From positions 1,178,001 through 1,242,000 of the forward strand of contig NZ_CP013979.1 of assembly GCF_001660485.1 (NCBI RefSeq): 64,000 nt of DNA, in the 5' to 3' direction. The notes below the pieces were generated by a model. The model was not told the origin of the DNA. It saw only the letters and a list, made by a program, of their open reading frames with translations, and ran no database searches. Positions within the stretch are counted from its first letter, which is position 1. Each line of letters starts with the position of its first letter. The stretch is from Agromyces aureus. GTDB taxonomy: Bacteria; Actinomycetota; Actinomycetes; Actinomycetales; Microbacteriaceae. The position numbers were made by a program, and so were the translations under genes. This document shows, piece by piece, positions 43,157 to 55,397 of this stretch.

Positions 43157-44347
43157 ATGAACCCCGCTCCGCTCGTCGAGCCGGGCCCGCCGCTGACGGC
43201 CGAGCGGGTCACGCGCTTCAGCCGCCAGCTCATGCTCCCCGGATTCGGAGAGCTCGCGCAGCGTCGCCTCGCGGCCGCCCGGGTGCTCGTCGTGGGCGCG
43301 GGCGGGCTCGGCAGCGCGCTCGTGCCGTACCTCGCGGGCAGCGGCGTCGGCACGATCGGCCTCGTCGACGACGACACCGTCGAGCTCTCCAACCTGCACC
43401 GGCAGGTGAGCCACGGCGTCGCCGACGTCGGGCGGCCCAAGATCGACTCGCTGGCCGACACGGTCGCGGGCATCGACCCCGACTGCCGCGTCATCCGTCA
43501 TCGCGATCGCCTCACGTCGGCGAACGCGCTCGACGTGCTCGCCGGCTACGACCTCGTGGTCGACGGCAGCGACAACTTCCCGACGCGCTACCTCGTCAAC
43601 GACGCGGCGCTGCTCGTCGGCATCCCGCTCGTGTGGGGCTCGATCCTGCGCTTCCACGGCCAGGTCGGCGTCTCGTGGCGCGAGCACGGCCCCACCTACC
43701 GCGACCTCTTCCCCGTGCCGCCCTCGCCCGACGAGGTGCTCTCGTGCGCGCAGGGAGGGGTGCTGCCGAGCGTCTGCGCGTGGGTCGGCGCCCTCATGTC
43801 GACCGAGGTCGTGAAGCTCGTCACGGGCGTCGGCGAGCCGCTGCTCGGCCGCGTCACGACGATCGACGCGCTGTCGGGCCGCTCGCGCGAGCTCTCGTAC
43901 CAGGCGATCGCCGATGCGCCGCAGATCACCTCGCTCGTGGACTACGAGCTCTTCTGCGGGCTCGAGTCCGCCGCATCGAGCCTCGCCACGGTGACGGATG
44001 CCGCGGGCGCCCCGCTCGCCGCGGCCACCGCGCCGCGCGGGGTGACCGCGGCCGACCTGCTCGCCCGGGTGCGCGGCGGCGAACCGATCCGACTGCTCGA
44101 CGTCCGCGAGCCCGCCGAGGCCGAGTTGCGACGCATCGCGGGCAGCGAGCTGCTGCCGCTCGGCGACCTGGTGGAGGGCGGGGAGCCGCCGGCGGGTGCC
44201 GGCACGCTCGTCGTCTACTGCGAGCAGGACCTCCGCTCGCGCCGGGCCGCGCGCCTGCTCCTCGAACGCGGACACGACGACGTGGTCTTCCTCGTGGGCG
44301 GCATCGACCGCTTCGCGAGCGTCGCCGCCGACCTCGTGCAGCGCTGA
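43157..44347 (+). CDS. moeB: MoeB/ThiF adenylyltransferase fused to rhodanese domain
   Basis: A 396-residue protein (MoeZ/MoeBR type). Residues 20-260 form the E1-like adenylyltransferase: ARVLVVGAGGLGSALVPYL, DDDTVELSNLHRQVSH, GSDNFPTRYLVNDAA. Residues 295-390 form a rhodanese domain with the active Cys in LVVYCEQDLRSRRAA. The adenylyltransferase Cys lies in VLSCAQGGVLPS; the zinc CxxC pairs of E. coli MoeB are not seen, as in several actinobacterial MoeZ proteins. It activates the MoaD C-terminus and delivers sulfur. Coding-like sequence continues in the same frame after the stop codon (see 44348-44460). Confidence 0.92.
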   Translation: MNPAPLVEPGPPLTAERVTRFSRQLMLPGFGELAQRRLAAARVLVVGAGGLGSALVPYLAGSGVGTIGLVDDDTVELSNLHRQVSHGVADVGRPKIDSLADTVAGIDPDCRVIRHRDRLTSANALDVLAGYDLVVDGSDNFPTRYLVNDAALLVGIPLVWGSILRFHGQVGVSWREHGPTYRDLFPVPPSPDEVLSCAQGGVLPSVCAWVGALMSTEVVKLVTGVGEPLLGRVTTIDALSGRSRELSYQAIADAPQITSLVDYELFCGLESAASSLATVTDAAGAPLAAATAPRGVTAADLLARVRGGEPIRLLDVREPAEAELRRIAGSELLPLGDLVEGGEPPAGAGTLVVYCEQDLRSRRAARLLLERGHDDVVFLVGGIDRFASVAADLVQR

Positions 44348-44460
44348 CGCACCGACAAGGCTCCGGATGTCGCGGCGAACGTCATCGCGCACCTCGGCGA
44401 ACGCAATCCGGGCCTCGCCGACGAGATGCGCCGAGCCCACCCCGAGCCGCCGACGGCATA
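44348..44460 (+). pseudogene. coding-like remnant after moeB
   Basis: Immediately after the moeB stop, the same frame stays open for 37 codons to a TAG, with GC-rich third positions and protein-like text (DVAANVIAHLGERNPGLADE, then MRRAHPEPPTA). It looks like the C-terminus of a protein whose remainder is missing, or an ancestral extension of moeB. No start codon in this frame precedes it within the segment. I do not recognise the family. Confidence 0.4.
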
Positions 44461-44483
44461 GCCGCTGAGCCACCGGGCTCGCC

Positions 44484-44510
44484 GGTCGAGGAACGCAGTG
44501 TCTCGAGACC
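44484..44510. repeat. REP-like palindromic repeat
   Basis: GGTCGAG…CTCGAGACC arms surround GAACGCAGTGT between moeB and moaA. Sequences of the form GGTCGAGGA…TCTCGAGACC are familiar as dispersed intergenic repeats in Microbacteriaceae and neighbours. Confidence 0.6.
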
Positions 44511-44526
44511 AGCACGCCGCTGGGCG

Positions 44527-45582
44527 TCAGCCGCCGATGTAGCTCATCTCGACCTTGGGCCGGGCCGCGCGCAGTTCGGGCGTGAGCGTCGCGCGCACCT
44601 CTGAGTAGCGGTCGGCGCGGGCACCCCAGATCGCGCCCATGGCGTCGGCCAGCCCATCGTCGTCGATGCCGCCGCGCAGCAGCGCCCGCAGGTCGTGCCC
44701 CTCCGAGGCGAACAGGCACGTGAACAGGCGCCCCTCGGTCGAGATCCGGGCCCGGTTGCACGTGCCGCAGAAGGCCTGCGTGACGCTCGAGATCACGCCG
44801 ATCTCGCCGCCGCCGTCGACGTAGCGCCAGCGGGCGGCCGTCTCGCCGGGTGCCGTCGCACCCACGGGGGCCAGCGGCATCCGCTCGCCGATGCGCTCGA
44901 CGATCTCGGCCGACGGCACGACCTCGCCGAGTTCCCACCCGTTCGACGTGCCGACATCCATGTACTCGATGAAGCGCAGCGTGAACGGCGTGCCCCTGAA
45001 GTGCTCGGCCATGGGCAGGATCTCGTGGTCGTTGAGGCCGCGCTTGACGACCATGTTGACCTTGACGGGGCCGAGGCCGGCGTCGTGCGCGGCTTGGATG
45101 CCGTCGAGCACGCGACCCACCGGGAACCGCACGTCGTTCATCGCCTGGAACAGCTCGTCGTCGAGCGAGTCGAGCGAGACGGTGACGCGCGTGAGCCCGG
45201 CGGCCTTGAGCGAGGCGGCCTTCATCGCGAGCGCCGAGCCGTTGGTCGTGAGGGCGATCTCGAGCGGCCGACCGTCGGGCGTGCGCAGCTCGGCCAGCTG
45301 CGCGATGAGCTCCTCGAGGCCTCGGCGCAACAGCGGTTCGCCGCCCGTGAGGCGCAGCTTCTCGACGCCGTGCGCCGCAGCGACGCGCGCGATGCGGGTG
45401 ATCTCCTCGAAGCTCAGCAGCTCGTCACGGTCGAGGAACGCGTAGTCGCGCCCGAACACGGTCTTCGGCATGCAGTACACGCAGCGGAAGTTGCAGCGGT
45501 CGGTCACCGAGATGCGGAGGTCCCGCAAGGGGCGGTCGAGGAGGTCGACCGTGCGACCGGTCGACGCGAGTCGTCGCGTCAT
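44527..45582 (-). CDS. moaA: GTP 3',8-cyclase MoaA
   Basis: A 351-residue radical-SAM enzyme starting molybdenum cofactor synthesis from GTP. The N-terminal cluster motif is CNFRCVYC in [31 protein letters not shown] binds SAM; the C-terminal second cluster uses [11 protein letters not shown] and FTCLF. The protein ends in the conserved Gly-Gly. GGTGGAG precedes the ATG. It is divergent from the guanine deaminase gene. Together with moaD and moeB it marks a local molybdenum cofactor cluster. Confidence 0.96.
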   Translation of the reverse strand: MTRRLASTGRTVDLLDRPLRDLRISVTDRCNFRCVYCMPKTVFGRDYAFLDRDELLSFEEITRIARVAAAHGVEKLRLTGGEPLLRRGLEELIAQLAELRTPDGRPLEIALTTNGSALAMKAASLKAAGLTRVTVSLDSLDDELFQAMNDVRFPVGRVLDGIQAAHDAGLGPVKVNMVVKRGLNDHEILPMAEHFRGTPFTLRFIEYMDVGTSNGWELGEVVPSAEIVERIGERMPLAPVGATAPGETAARWRYVDGGGEIGVISSVTQAFCGTCNRARISTEGRLFTCLFASEGHDLRALLRGGIDDDGLADAMGAIWGARADRYSEVRATLTPELRAARPKVEMSYIGG

Positions 45583-45849
45583 GCTCCACCATCCCTCTCG
45601 TGGCGTCAACGCTAACACCGGAGCGACGGATCCCGGCTCCAAAGTTTTCGCTGAACGGAAAATCGATTTCAAAAAGGTGTAGAAGTTCGTCGAATCCGCT
45701 GTTATCGTCGTACCCGCAGCCCCAGCCGGCCCCACGAAGGTCCGGATGCCGACACTCCACCCCCTGACGAAGAACCCGCCGGATCGATGTGGATCCACCC
45801 GATTTCGGGCCCCATCCGATGGCGAGACAGCAAGGAAGCTCGACTCATC
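45583..45849 (+). promoter_or_regulatory. moaA/guanine deaminase intergenic region with promoter
   Basis: An extended -10, TGTTATCGT (TATCGT at 45703-45708), with a weak TAGAAG -35 17 bases upstream, probably drives the deaminase-permease pair and leaves a leader of about 135 bases. The AT-rich stretch upstream carries the palindrome AAATCGATTT (45660-45669) and flanking TTTTC/GAAAA half-repeats, candidate regulator sites. No purine riboswitch consensus was recognised. Confidence 0.5.
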
Positions 45850-46401
45850 ATGGAAACGTTCGCCAGCACGGCACCCACGGCACTCCTCACCGACGCGACC
45901 CCGGTCGCGGCATCCGATCCGGCGCAGGTCGCGGCATCGTACCTCGCCCGCGCGGTCGATCTCGCGACGCAGAACGTGCGCGAGGCCGGCGGCCCGTTCG
46001 GCGCGATCGTCGTCACCGCAGACGGCAACGTGTACGAGGGCGTGAACCGCGTGACGGCCAACCTCGACCCGACCGCGCACGCGGAGGTCTCGGCCATCCG
46101 CAACGCGTGCCAGGGCCAGAGCACGTTCGACCTCACGGGTGCGACGCTCTACACGAGCTGCGAACCGTGCCCCATGTGCCTCGCCTCGGCCCTGTGGGCT
46201 CGCATCGACCGCGTGTACTTCGCGGCCGACCGCGACGACGCAGCCGACGCGGGATTCGACGACGCCGTCTTCTATCGCTACTTCGAGGGAGGCAGTGAAG
46301 ACACCGCGATCATGCCCGTCGCCAACATCGACCTCGGGGCAGCGCATCGAGTGGCACCCTTCACCGAGTGGAACAGCAACATCTCTCGTATCGACTACTG
46401 A
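45850..46401 (+). CDS. guaD: guanine deaminase, cytidine-deaminase fold
   Basis: A 183-residue zinc hydrolase of the nucleoside/tRNA deaminase superfamily. Zinc ligands and catalytic Glu lie in [14 protein letters not shown] and [14 protein letters not shown]. Length and the C-terminal extension with [13 protein letters not shown] resemble Bacillus-type guanine deaminase, which turns guanine into xanthine. ATG 45850 leaves a short Ala/Thr-rich N-terminus; an earlier in-frame ATG at 45787 has no ribosome site. It is followed after 15 bases by a purine permease, and xanthine dehydrogenase genes lie nearby, which supports guanine rather than cytosine as substrate. Confidence 0.85.
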   Translation: METFASTAPTALLTDATPVAASDPAQVAASYLARAVDLATQNVREAGGPFGAIVVTADGNVYEGVNRVTANLDPTAHAEVSAIRNACQGQSTFDLTGATLYTSCEPCPMCLASALWARIDRVYFAADRDDAADAGFDDAVFYRYFEGGSEDTAIMPVANIDLGAAHRVAPFTEWNSNISRIDY

Positions 46402-46416
46402 GCAGGAGATCCACCC

Positions 46417-47904
46417 GTGTCACAACCCACCTCCGTCCGCAACGACGCGGACCCCACGCCCGAACCCGAGGCGCCGGCCACGATCAAGGGCGGACTCGAC
46501 CGCTTCTTCGAGATCACCGCGCGCGGCTCGACGTACGGCCGTGAGATCCGCGGCGGCATCGTCACGTTCGTGACGATGGCGTACATCGTCATCCTCAACC
46601 CGCTCATCATCGGCGGCATCAACGCCTCCGACGTCGAGGGCCACTTCCTCGACCCCGCGCAGGTCGGCGCCGCGACCGGCCTGACGGCCGGCGTCATGAC
46701 GATCCTGTTCGGCATCGTCGCGCGCCTGCCGTTCGCGATCGCCGCGGGGCTCGGCATCAACTCCTTCCTGGCGGTCTCCGTCGTGGGCAACGTCACGTGG
46801 CAGGAGGCCATGGGCCTCGTCGTCATCAACGGCGTGATCATCGTGATCCTCGGTGCCACCGGGGCGCGCACGGCGATCTTCCGCGCGGTGCCGAAGGCGC
46901 TGAAGGCGTCGATCACGGTCGGCATCGGCCTGTTCATCGCGTTCATCGGGTTCGTCGACAGCGGGTTCGTGACCCGCACGCCCGGTGGTCCGCCCGTGCA
47001 GCTCGGCGACGCCGGGTCGATCACGTCGATCCCGACCGCGATCTTCCTGCTCGGCGTCGTGCTCATCGGCATCCTCGTGGCCCGAAAGGTGCCCGGCGGC
47101 ATCCTGATCGGCATCGTGGCGACGACGATCGTCGCGATCATCGCCCAGTCGCTGCTGAAGCTCGGCCCGAGCTTCGAGGACCCGAACGGATGGCACATGA
47201 CCATCCCCGAGCTGCCGAGCCAGATCTTCACCGTGCCCGACTTCGGACTCGTCGGCCAGTTCGACCTGTTCGGTGCCTTCGAGCGCATCGGCGTGCTCTC
47301 GGCGACGATGCTCGTGTTCACGCTCGTGTTCACGAACTTCTTCGACGCGATGGGCACCATGACGGGGCTCGCGAAGAATGCGGGCGTCGCCGCGAAGGAC
47401 GGCACGTTCCCGCGCCTCCGCTCGGCGTTCATCATCGAGGGCACCGGCGCCATCGTGGGCGGCGTGACCTCGACCTCCTCGAACACGGTGTTCGTCGACA
47501 GTGCGTCGGGCATCGGCGAGGGCGCCCGCACGGGCCTCGCTTCGGTCGTGACGGGGCTGCTGTTCTTCGCCTCGACGTTCCTGACCCCGCTCACGCTCGT
47601 GGTGCCGATCGAGGTCGGTTCCGCAGCACTGGTCGTCGTGGGCGCCATGATGATGGCGCAGGTCGTCGAGATCGACTTCCGCAAGTTCGCGATCGCCCTG
47701 CCGGCGTTCCTGACGATCGTCACCATGCCGCTGACGTACTCGATCGCGAACGGCATCGGGGTCGGCTTCATCTCGTGGGCGCTCATCAACGCCGCGTCGG
47801 GCCGTGCCCGAAAGGTGCACTGGCTGCTGTGGCTCGTCGCCGCGGGCTTCGCGCTCTACTTCGTGCGCGGTCCGATCGAGGCGGTCATCGCCGCGGCCGG
47901 CTGA
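46417..47904 (+). CDS. AzgA-type purine permease (guanine/hypoxanthine/adenine)
   Basis: A 495-residue permease of the AzgA branch of the NCS2/NAT-like superfamily with about 12-14 membrane helices. [25 protein letters not shown]-like [10 protein letters not shown] and [10 protein letters not shown] in the first helices, and [18 protein letters not shown] in the middle, are typical. It starts at GTG with AGGAG about ten bases upstream, 15 bases after the deaminase, so the pair imports and deaminates guanine or hypoxanthine/adenine. A hairpin follows. Confidence 0.9.
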   Translation: MSQPTSVRNDADPTPEPEAPATIKGGLDRFFEITARGSTYGREIRGGIVTFVTMAYIVILNPLIIGGINASDVEGHFLDPAQVGAATGLTAGVMTILFGIVARLPFAIAAGLGINSFLAVSVVGNVTWQEAMGLVVINGVIIVILGATGARTAIFRAVPKALKASITVGIGLFIAFIGFVDSGFVTRTPGGPPVQLGDAGSITSIPTAIFLLGVVLIGILVARKVPGGILIGIVATTIVAIIAQSLLKLGPSFEDPNGWHMTIPELPSQIFTVPDFGLVGQFDLFGAFERIGVLSATMLVFTLVFTNFFDAMGTMTGLAKNAGVAAKDGTFPRLRSAFIIEGTGAIVGGVTSTSSNTVFVDSASGIGEGARTGLASVVTGLLFFASTFLTPLTLVVPIEVGSAALVVVGAMMMAQVVEIDFRKFAIALPAFLTIVTMPLTYSIANGIGVGFISWALINAASGRARKVHWLLWLVAAGFALYFVRGPIEAVIAAAG

Positions 47905-47959
47905 GCCCGGCTCCGAGACGTCGGAGTCCTCACGCGGCCACGATGAGGTGACCGTGACC

Positions 47960-47998
47960 GACGCCCCGCACCGCTCCCCGGAGCCGGTGCGGGGCGTC
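47960..47998. terminator. terminator after the purine permease gene
   Basis: GACGCCCCGCACCG and CGGTGCGGGGCGTC form a perfect 14-bp stem with an 11-base loop, between converging genes. Confidence 0.8.
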
Positions 47999-48048
47999 GT
48001 CGTGTCTGACGGATGTCGCGGCAGTGCCGTCGGCGTCGGCGCGTGGTC

Positions 48049-48087
48049 GGCCCGGTGCATCGGCCCGGTGCATCGGCCCGGTGCGAC
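48049..48087. repeat. three tandem copies of a 13-bp unit
   Basis: GGCCCGGTGCATC is repeated at 48049 and 48062, with a degenerate third copy at 48075, just beyond the 3' end of the SDR gene. Confidence 0.75.
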
Positions 48088-48100
48088 GCGGAGTGCGGCC

Positions 48101-48919
48101 TCAGCCGCGACCGACGAACGGCATGCCCGCTGCGGTGACCGTGAGGTGCGGAACGCTGACGCCGAGGGGGAGCGCCGCGATGTGCGCGACCAGCTCGGCC
48201 AGCGGGGCGGCGTCCATGCTCGGCTCGACCCGGAGCGTGCCGTCGGCCTGCACGGCCCCCGCGCCGTTGAGCGCGTCGAGCAGGCCGGTGCGCACGTTGC
48301 CGACGTCGATCTGGGTGCAGGTGATGCCGTACGGGCGGCCGTCGAGCTCGATCGACTTCGACAGGCCCGTGATCGCGTGCTTGGTCGTCGTGTAGGCGAC
48401 CGACCTCGGCCGCGGCGACTGCGCCGAGATCGACGCATTGTTGATGATGCGGCCGCCCTGCGGCCGCTGGTCGCGCATCTGTCGGAACGCGGCGCCGGCG
48501 CAGAGCACTGAGCCGGTGACGTTGACGGCCAGCGTGGCCTGCCAGGCGTCGGGGTCGAGCTCGCCGACATCCGCGGCCGGACCGAACGTGCCGGCGTTGT
48601 TCACGAGCAGGTCGAGGCGGCCGAACCGAGCGGCGTGCGCTGCGAAGAGAGCTGTGACGCTCGCCGGATCGCTCACGTCGGCTTCGACCACGAGCGCGTT
48701 CGAGCGGATGCCGCGGTCGGCCGTCGGCTCGTCGTCCGGCGCTCCCGTGCCGGGGTGGGGCGGCTCGGAGCACCGGCCCGCAGCGTCGCGCAGCGTCTCG
48801 GCATGCAGGCCAGCGAAGGTCACCCCCCAGCCGTCGTCGAGCAGGGCGATCGCGATGGCGCGCCCGATGCCGCTGCCGGCGCCCGTGACGATCGCCGACC
48901 CGGGCGCCCTGGCTGTCAT
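48101..48919 (-). CDS. SDR-family oxidoreductase in the xdh operon
   Basis: A 272-residue classical short-chain dehydrogenase. GAGSGIGRAIAIALL binds NAD(P), LVNNAGTFGPA is the structural NNAG motif, and NASISAQSPRPRSVAYTTTK holds the catalytic Ser, Tyr and Lys. A Pro/Asp-rich insertion (HPGTGAPDDEPTADRG, residues 55-70) is not usual. The start overlaps the xdhC stop by four bases, so it is the last gene of the xdh operon. Its substrate is unknown; a role in purine or glyoxylate metabolism is suggested only by position. Confidence 0.85.
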   Translation of the reverse strand: MTARAPGSAIVTGAGSGIGRAIAIALLDDGWGVTFAGLHAETLRDAAGRCSEPPHPGTGAPDDEPTADRGIRSNALVVEADVSDPASVTALFAAHAARFGRLDLLVNNAGTFGPAADVGELDPDAWQATLAVNVTGSVLCAGAAFRQMRDQRPQGGRIINNASISAQSPRPRSVAYTTTKHAITGLSKSIELDGRPYGITCTQIDVGNVRTGLLDALNGAGAVQADGTLRVEPSMDAAPLAELVAHIAALPLGVSVPHLTVTAAGMPFVGRG

Positions 48920-49874
48920 CGCGCGGTGACGGGTGCCGCTGCGAGCTCGGGTGCCGCAGCGGCATCTGGTGCTTCAGCGGCGTCGGGCGCTTCGGATGCC
49001 TCAGGTGCTTCGGATGCTTCGGACGTTTCGGCAGCTTCGGGCGCCGCCGGGCGAGCGGTGCCCCGCGCCTCCTCGATGAGCTGCAGCAGGCGTGCCGCGA
49101 CGCTCACGGCGATCACCGCCGGCGCCTTGCCGGCGACCTCGGGGATGCCGATCGGCGTCGTGACCCTGGCCATCGCCGCGTCGTCGTGACCGACCTCGCG
49201 CAGCTTCTTGCGGAACCTGGCCCACTTCGACGACGATCCGATGAGCCCGATCGAGCCGAGCCCGTCGGTGCGGAGCGCGGTCTCGACGATCGCGAGGTCC
49301 TCGATGTGGTCGTGCGTCATCACCAGCACGTGCGCACCGGGCTCGAGGTCTGCGAGCGCGGCCTCCGGCACGGGGGCGTGGTGCACGTGCACGGTGGCGA
49401 CGGCATCCGCGAGCGGTTCGAGCCGGGCGGGCGCGAGCATGTCGGCGCGCGAGTCGACGAGGTGCAGGTCGAGCTCGTGCCGCGCGAGGATCCGCGCGAG
49501 CTCGAGGCCGACGTGCCCGATGCCGAACACCGCGACCGACGGAACCACCTGCACGGGTTCGAGCAGCATCGTGACCTCCCCTCCACAGCACTGCACGCCG
49601 TACTCCGTGACGGCCTTGTCGCTGAGCGCCAGGGTCAGCAGCTGCGGCTCGCCGTCGCCGACGGCGAGCATCTCCCTGGCGCGGCGCACCGCGGTGGCCT
49701 CGAGATTGCCGCCTCCGACCGTGCCGAACAGCTCGGCCGGGGCGACCACCATCTTCGCGCCGCCGTTGCGGGGCGCGTGGCCGCGCACCATGGCCAGCGT
49801 CACGACCACGGCCGGCGTGCGCTCATCGCGCAGCCGCCGCAGGGCGTCGAGCCAGTCCAGCGTGCGCGCGGACA

Positions 49875-49875
<1 letters not shown>
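48916..49875 (-). CDS. xdhC: XdhC-family molybdenum cofactor insertion/maturation protein
   Basis: A 319-residue XdhC. The N-terminal XdhC/CoxI domain (VVVTLAMVRGHAPRNGGAKM, GTVGGGNLEATAV) is followed by a Rossmann domain (SVAVFGIGHVGLELARIL, LIGSSSKWARFRKKL). XdhC binds molybdenum cofactor, promotes its sulfuration and inserts it into xanthine dehydrogenase. The last 45 residues are a low-complexity Glu/Ala/Ser/Pro tail (SEASEAPEASEAPDAAEA) absent from typical family members and encoded by near-repeats of GATGCTTCGG. One base is shared with the xdhB stop. Confidence 0.9.
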
Positions 49876-53821
<3,946 letters not shown>

Positions 53822-53992
53822 CGGATCTCCTTGCATTCGGTGTCGACGTCGACACCTGCGGCACCGGGGCCCCGATGGCCCCACCTCGCACCGCGCCTGC
53901 CTCGGGCAGTCATCTCATGATACTGCGCCTCGAACAGGCAGTTCTTGCCCTTCGAAATCAAGATTCCACAGAGCGGATGTCAGGGCCTGCCG

Positions 53993-54160
53993 TCAGGTCG
54001 TAAGCCACCGGAGCACCGGTGTGCGCTGCAAGACGCGGGCGAACCAGCCGTGCCCGCGCTCGGCGCGAGCGGGCATGTGGATGTCGGGGTCGATCGCGTT
54101 CGATGCGGTGAAGGCGTAGGGGCGTTCGACGACGCCGGGCTCCTGGCGTTGGTGGGACAT
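53993..54160 (-). CDS. small hypothetical protein (55 aa), first gene of the xdh operon
   Basis: A 55-residue soluble, basic/aromatic protein: MSHQRQEPGVVERPYAF, then ASNAIDPDIHMPARAERGHG and WFARVLQRTPVLRWLTT. AAGGAGCG stands six bases before the ATG, a better ribosome site than most here. It is the first reading frame after the xdh promoter, 171 bases ahead of xdhA, all in the same direction. No cysteines, membrane helix or signal peptide. I recognise no family; it could be a conserved accessory protein or a small regulatory peptide. Confidence 0.65.
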   Translation of the reverse strand: MSHQRQEPGVVERPYAFTASNAIDPDIHMPARAERGHGWFARVLQRTPVLRWLTT

Positions 54161-54186
54161 GTTCTCGCTCCTTCCGACCGGTGCAA

Positions 54187-54253
54187 CTTCCGAATTGTGG
54201 AATTCATATTCTGAATTACGGAAAGAGTAAGCGAAGGTGTCGGGGGAGGTCAA
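54187..54253 (-). promoter_or_regulatory. xdh operon promoter with shared operator (site A)
   Basis: On the minus strand TTGACC (54248-54253) and TACTCT (54224-54229) are 18 bases apart. The operator (54187-54236) reads CTTCGCTTACTCTTT, then 18 bases, then ATTCCAC, with outer arms TTCCG and CGGAA. The pattern is shared with the hyi promoter (60745-60794) and, more loosely, the malic enzyme promoter (55289-55338). Confidence 0.75.
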
Positions 54254-54297
54254 GGGTTCGGCGTCGGCTCGCCACGCGCGGTCGTCGACGGGTCCCG

Positions 54298-54374
54298 ACG
54301 TGCGAGGATCCACGCGCGAGATGCGACGTGCGAGGCGCGCCGGGGTGCCGAGGTGCCGACGTGCGAGATGCGAG
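54298..54374. repeat. degenerate RTGCGAG repeats
   Basis: GTGCGAG occurs at 54300, 54328 and 54361, with ATGCGA variants between, in the noncoding stretch after the IclR gene. It resembles the GTGCGAA heptads at 9409-9436. Confidence 0.5.
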
Positions 54375-54421
54375 CGCGATGGACTCGCGTCGTCCCTCGG
54401 TGGGCGACGCGGCGCGGCGGA

Positions 54422-55174
54422 TCAGCTCGAGATCGCCGTGGAGATGTCGAGCACGGTCTCGCGCAGCACGGGGATCGCGCGCTCGGCGAACGCCTCGTCG
54501 ACGCGGGCGACCGGGCCCGAGACCGAGACCGCGGTCGGCACGGGGGCGCCGGGCACGGCCATGGCGTAGCAACGCACGCCGATCTCCTGCTCGTTGTCGT
54601 CGATCGCGTAGCCCCGCTCGCGGCTGAGGCGCAGGTCGTCGAGCAGACGCTCGACGGAGTCGATCGAGAATTCGGTCGACTTCGGCAGGCCGGTGCGAGC
54701 GACGATCTCGCGCACGGTCTCGTCGTCGAGCGTGGCGAGGATCGCCTTTCCGACGCTCGTGGTGTGCAGGCTGGAGCGGCGGCCGACCTCGGTGAACATG
54801 CGCATCGCGTGCGGTGACGGCGCCTGCGAGACGTAGATGACCTGGTCGCCGTCGATGGTGGCGAGGTTGGCCGTCTCGCCGAGGCGGTCGACGAGGGTCT
54901 TGAGCTGGGGCTTGGCCAGGTGGCCGAACTGCCGGTTCGCGACCTCGCCGAGGCGCACGAGCCGCGGGCCGAGCGCGTACCGGCGGTTCGCGAGCTGCCG
55001 GGCGTACCCGAGTGAGACGAGTGTGCGCAGCAGTCGGTGGATCGTCGGCAGCGGCAGCTCGGCCATCGTCGAGAGCTCGCTCAGGGTCACGTCGCCGCCG
55101 GCGTCGGCGATGAGCTCGAGGAGGTCGAAGACTCGGGCGACCGACTTGACGCCGTCGTTGGGGCTGTCGGCCAT
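54422..55174 (-). CDS. IclR-family regulator, AllR-like by context
   Basis: A 250-residue IclR-family protein. VKSVARVFDLLELIADAGGD starts the winged helix, with SELSTMAELPLPTIHRLLRT as recognition region (residues 10-75). The effector domain includes SPHAMRMFTEVGRRSSLHTT, GKAILATL and GYAIDDNEQEIGVRC, standard for the family. GGAG stands eight bases before the ATG at 55174; an upstream ATG at 55198 lacks a ribosome site. It is divergent from the malic enzyme operon and lies beside the xdh operon. Three promoters share one operator pattern, and E. coli AllR, also IclR-type, senses glyoxylate and represses gcl, hyi and glxR; the analogy is inference. Confidence 0.9.
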   Translation of the reverse strand: MADSPNDGVKSVARVFDLLELIADAGGDVTLSELSTMAELPLPTIHRLLRTLVSLGYARQLANRRYALGPRLVRLGEVANRQFGHLAKPQLKTLVDRLGETANLATIDGDQVIYVSQAPSPHAMRMFTEVGRRSSLHTTSVGKAILATLDDETVREIVARTGLPKSTEFSIDSVERLLDDLRLSRERGYAIDDNEQEIGVRCYAMAVPGAPVPTAVSVSGPVARVDEAFAERAIPVLRETVLDISTAISS

Positions 55175-55288
55175 CCGGGATGCTCCACTTCGATTCATGC
55201 ATGGCGGCAGTCGATATCCGCATCGCGGAAACCTGCCGGGTCCAGTCAAGATATCGCACCGGCGCCGCGCGGGAGGCGAACTTCGCCG

Positions 55289-55338
55289 CCTGCTCTTGCT
55301 TTTCCGAATAGCAGAGAATAATCTCCATCATACGAAAA
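55289..55338 (+). promoter_or_regulatory. malic enzyme operon promoter with shared operator (site C)
   Basis: TTGCTT (55296-55301) and TAATCT (55319-55324) are exactly 17 bases apart. Aligned to site A on CCG, this region keeps TTTCCG, CAGA, TCCA, AT and the outer CGAAA at the same columns. Here the operator covers the promoter itself, a repression layout. Confidence 0.65.
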
Positions 55339-55397
55339 CATCTACTGCTTCAGCAGGTGATCGAGGATGGTCAGGACCATCCGGAACAGGACATTCG

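Noticed and set aside
45583..45849. Purine riboswitch before the guanine deaminase gene
   Set aside because: The leader has AT-rich stretches but none of the conserved purine-aptamer junction or loop sequences that I could recognise.
53950..53972. ATTCCAC near 53962-53968 as a fourth copy of the shared operator
   Set aside because: It lacks the CTTCGCTTACTCTTT block and the outer arms at the required spacing, and is on the other strand within the operon.
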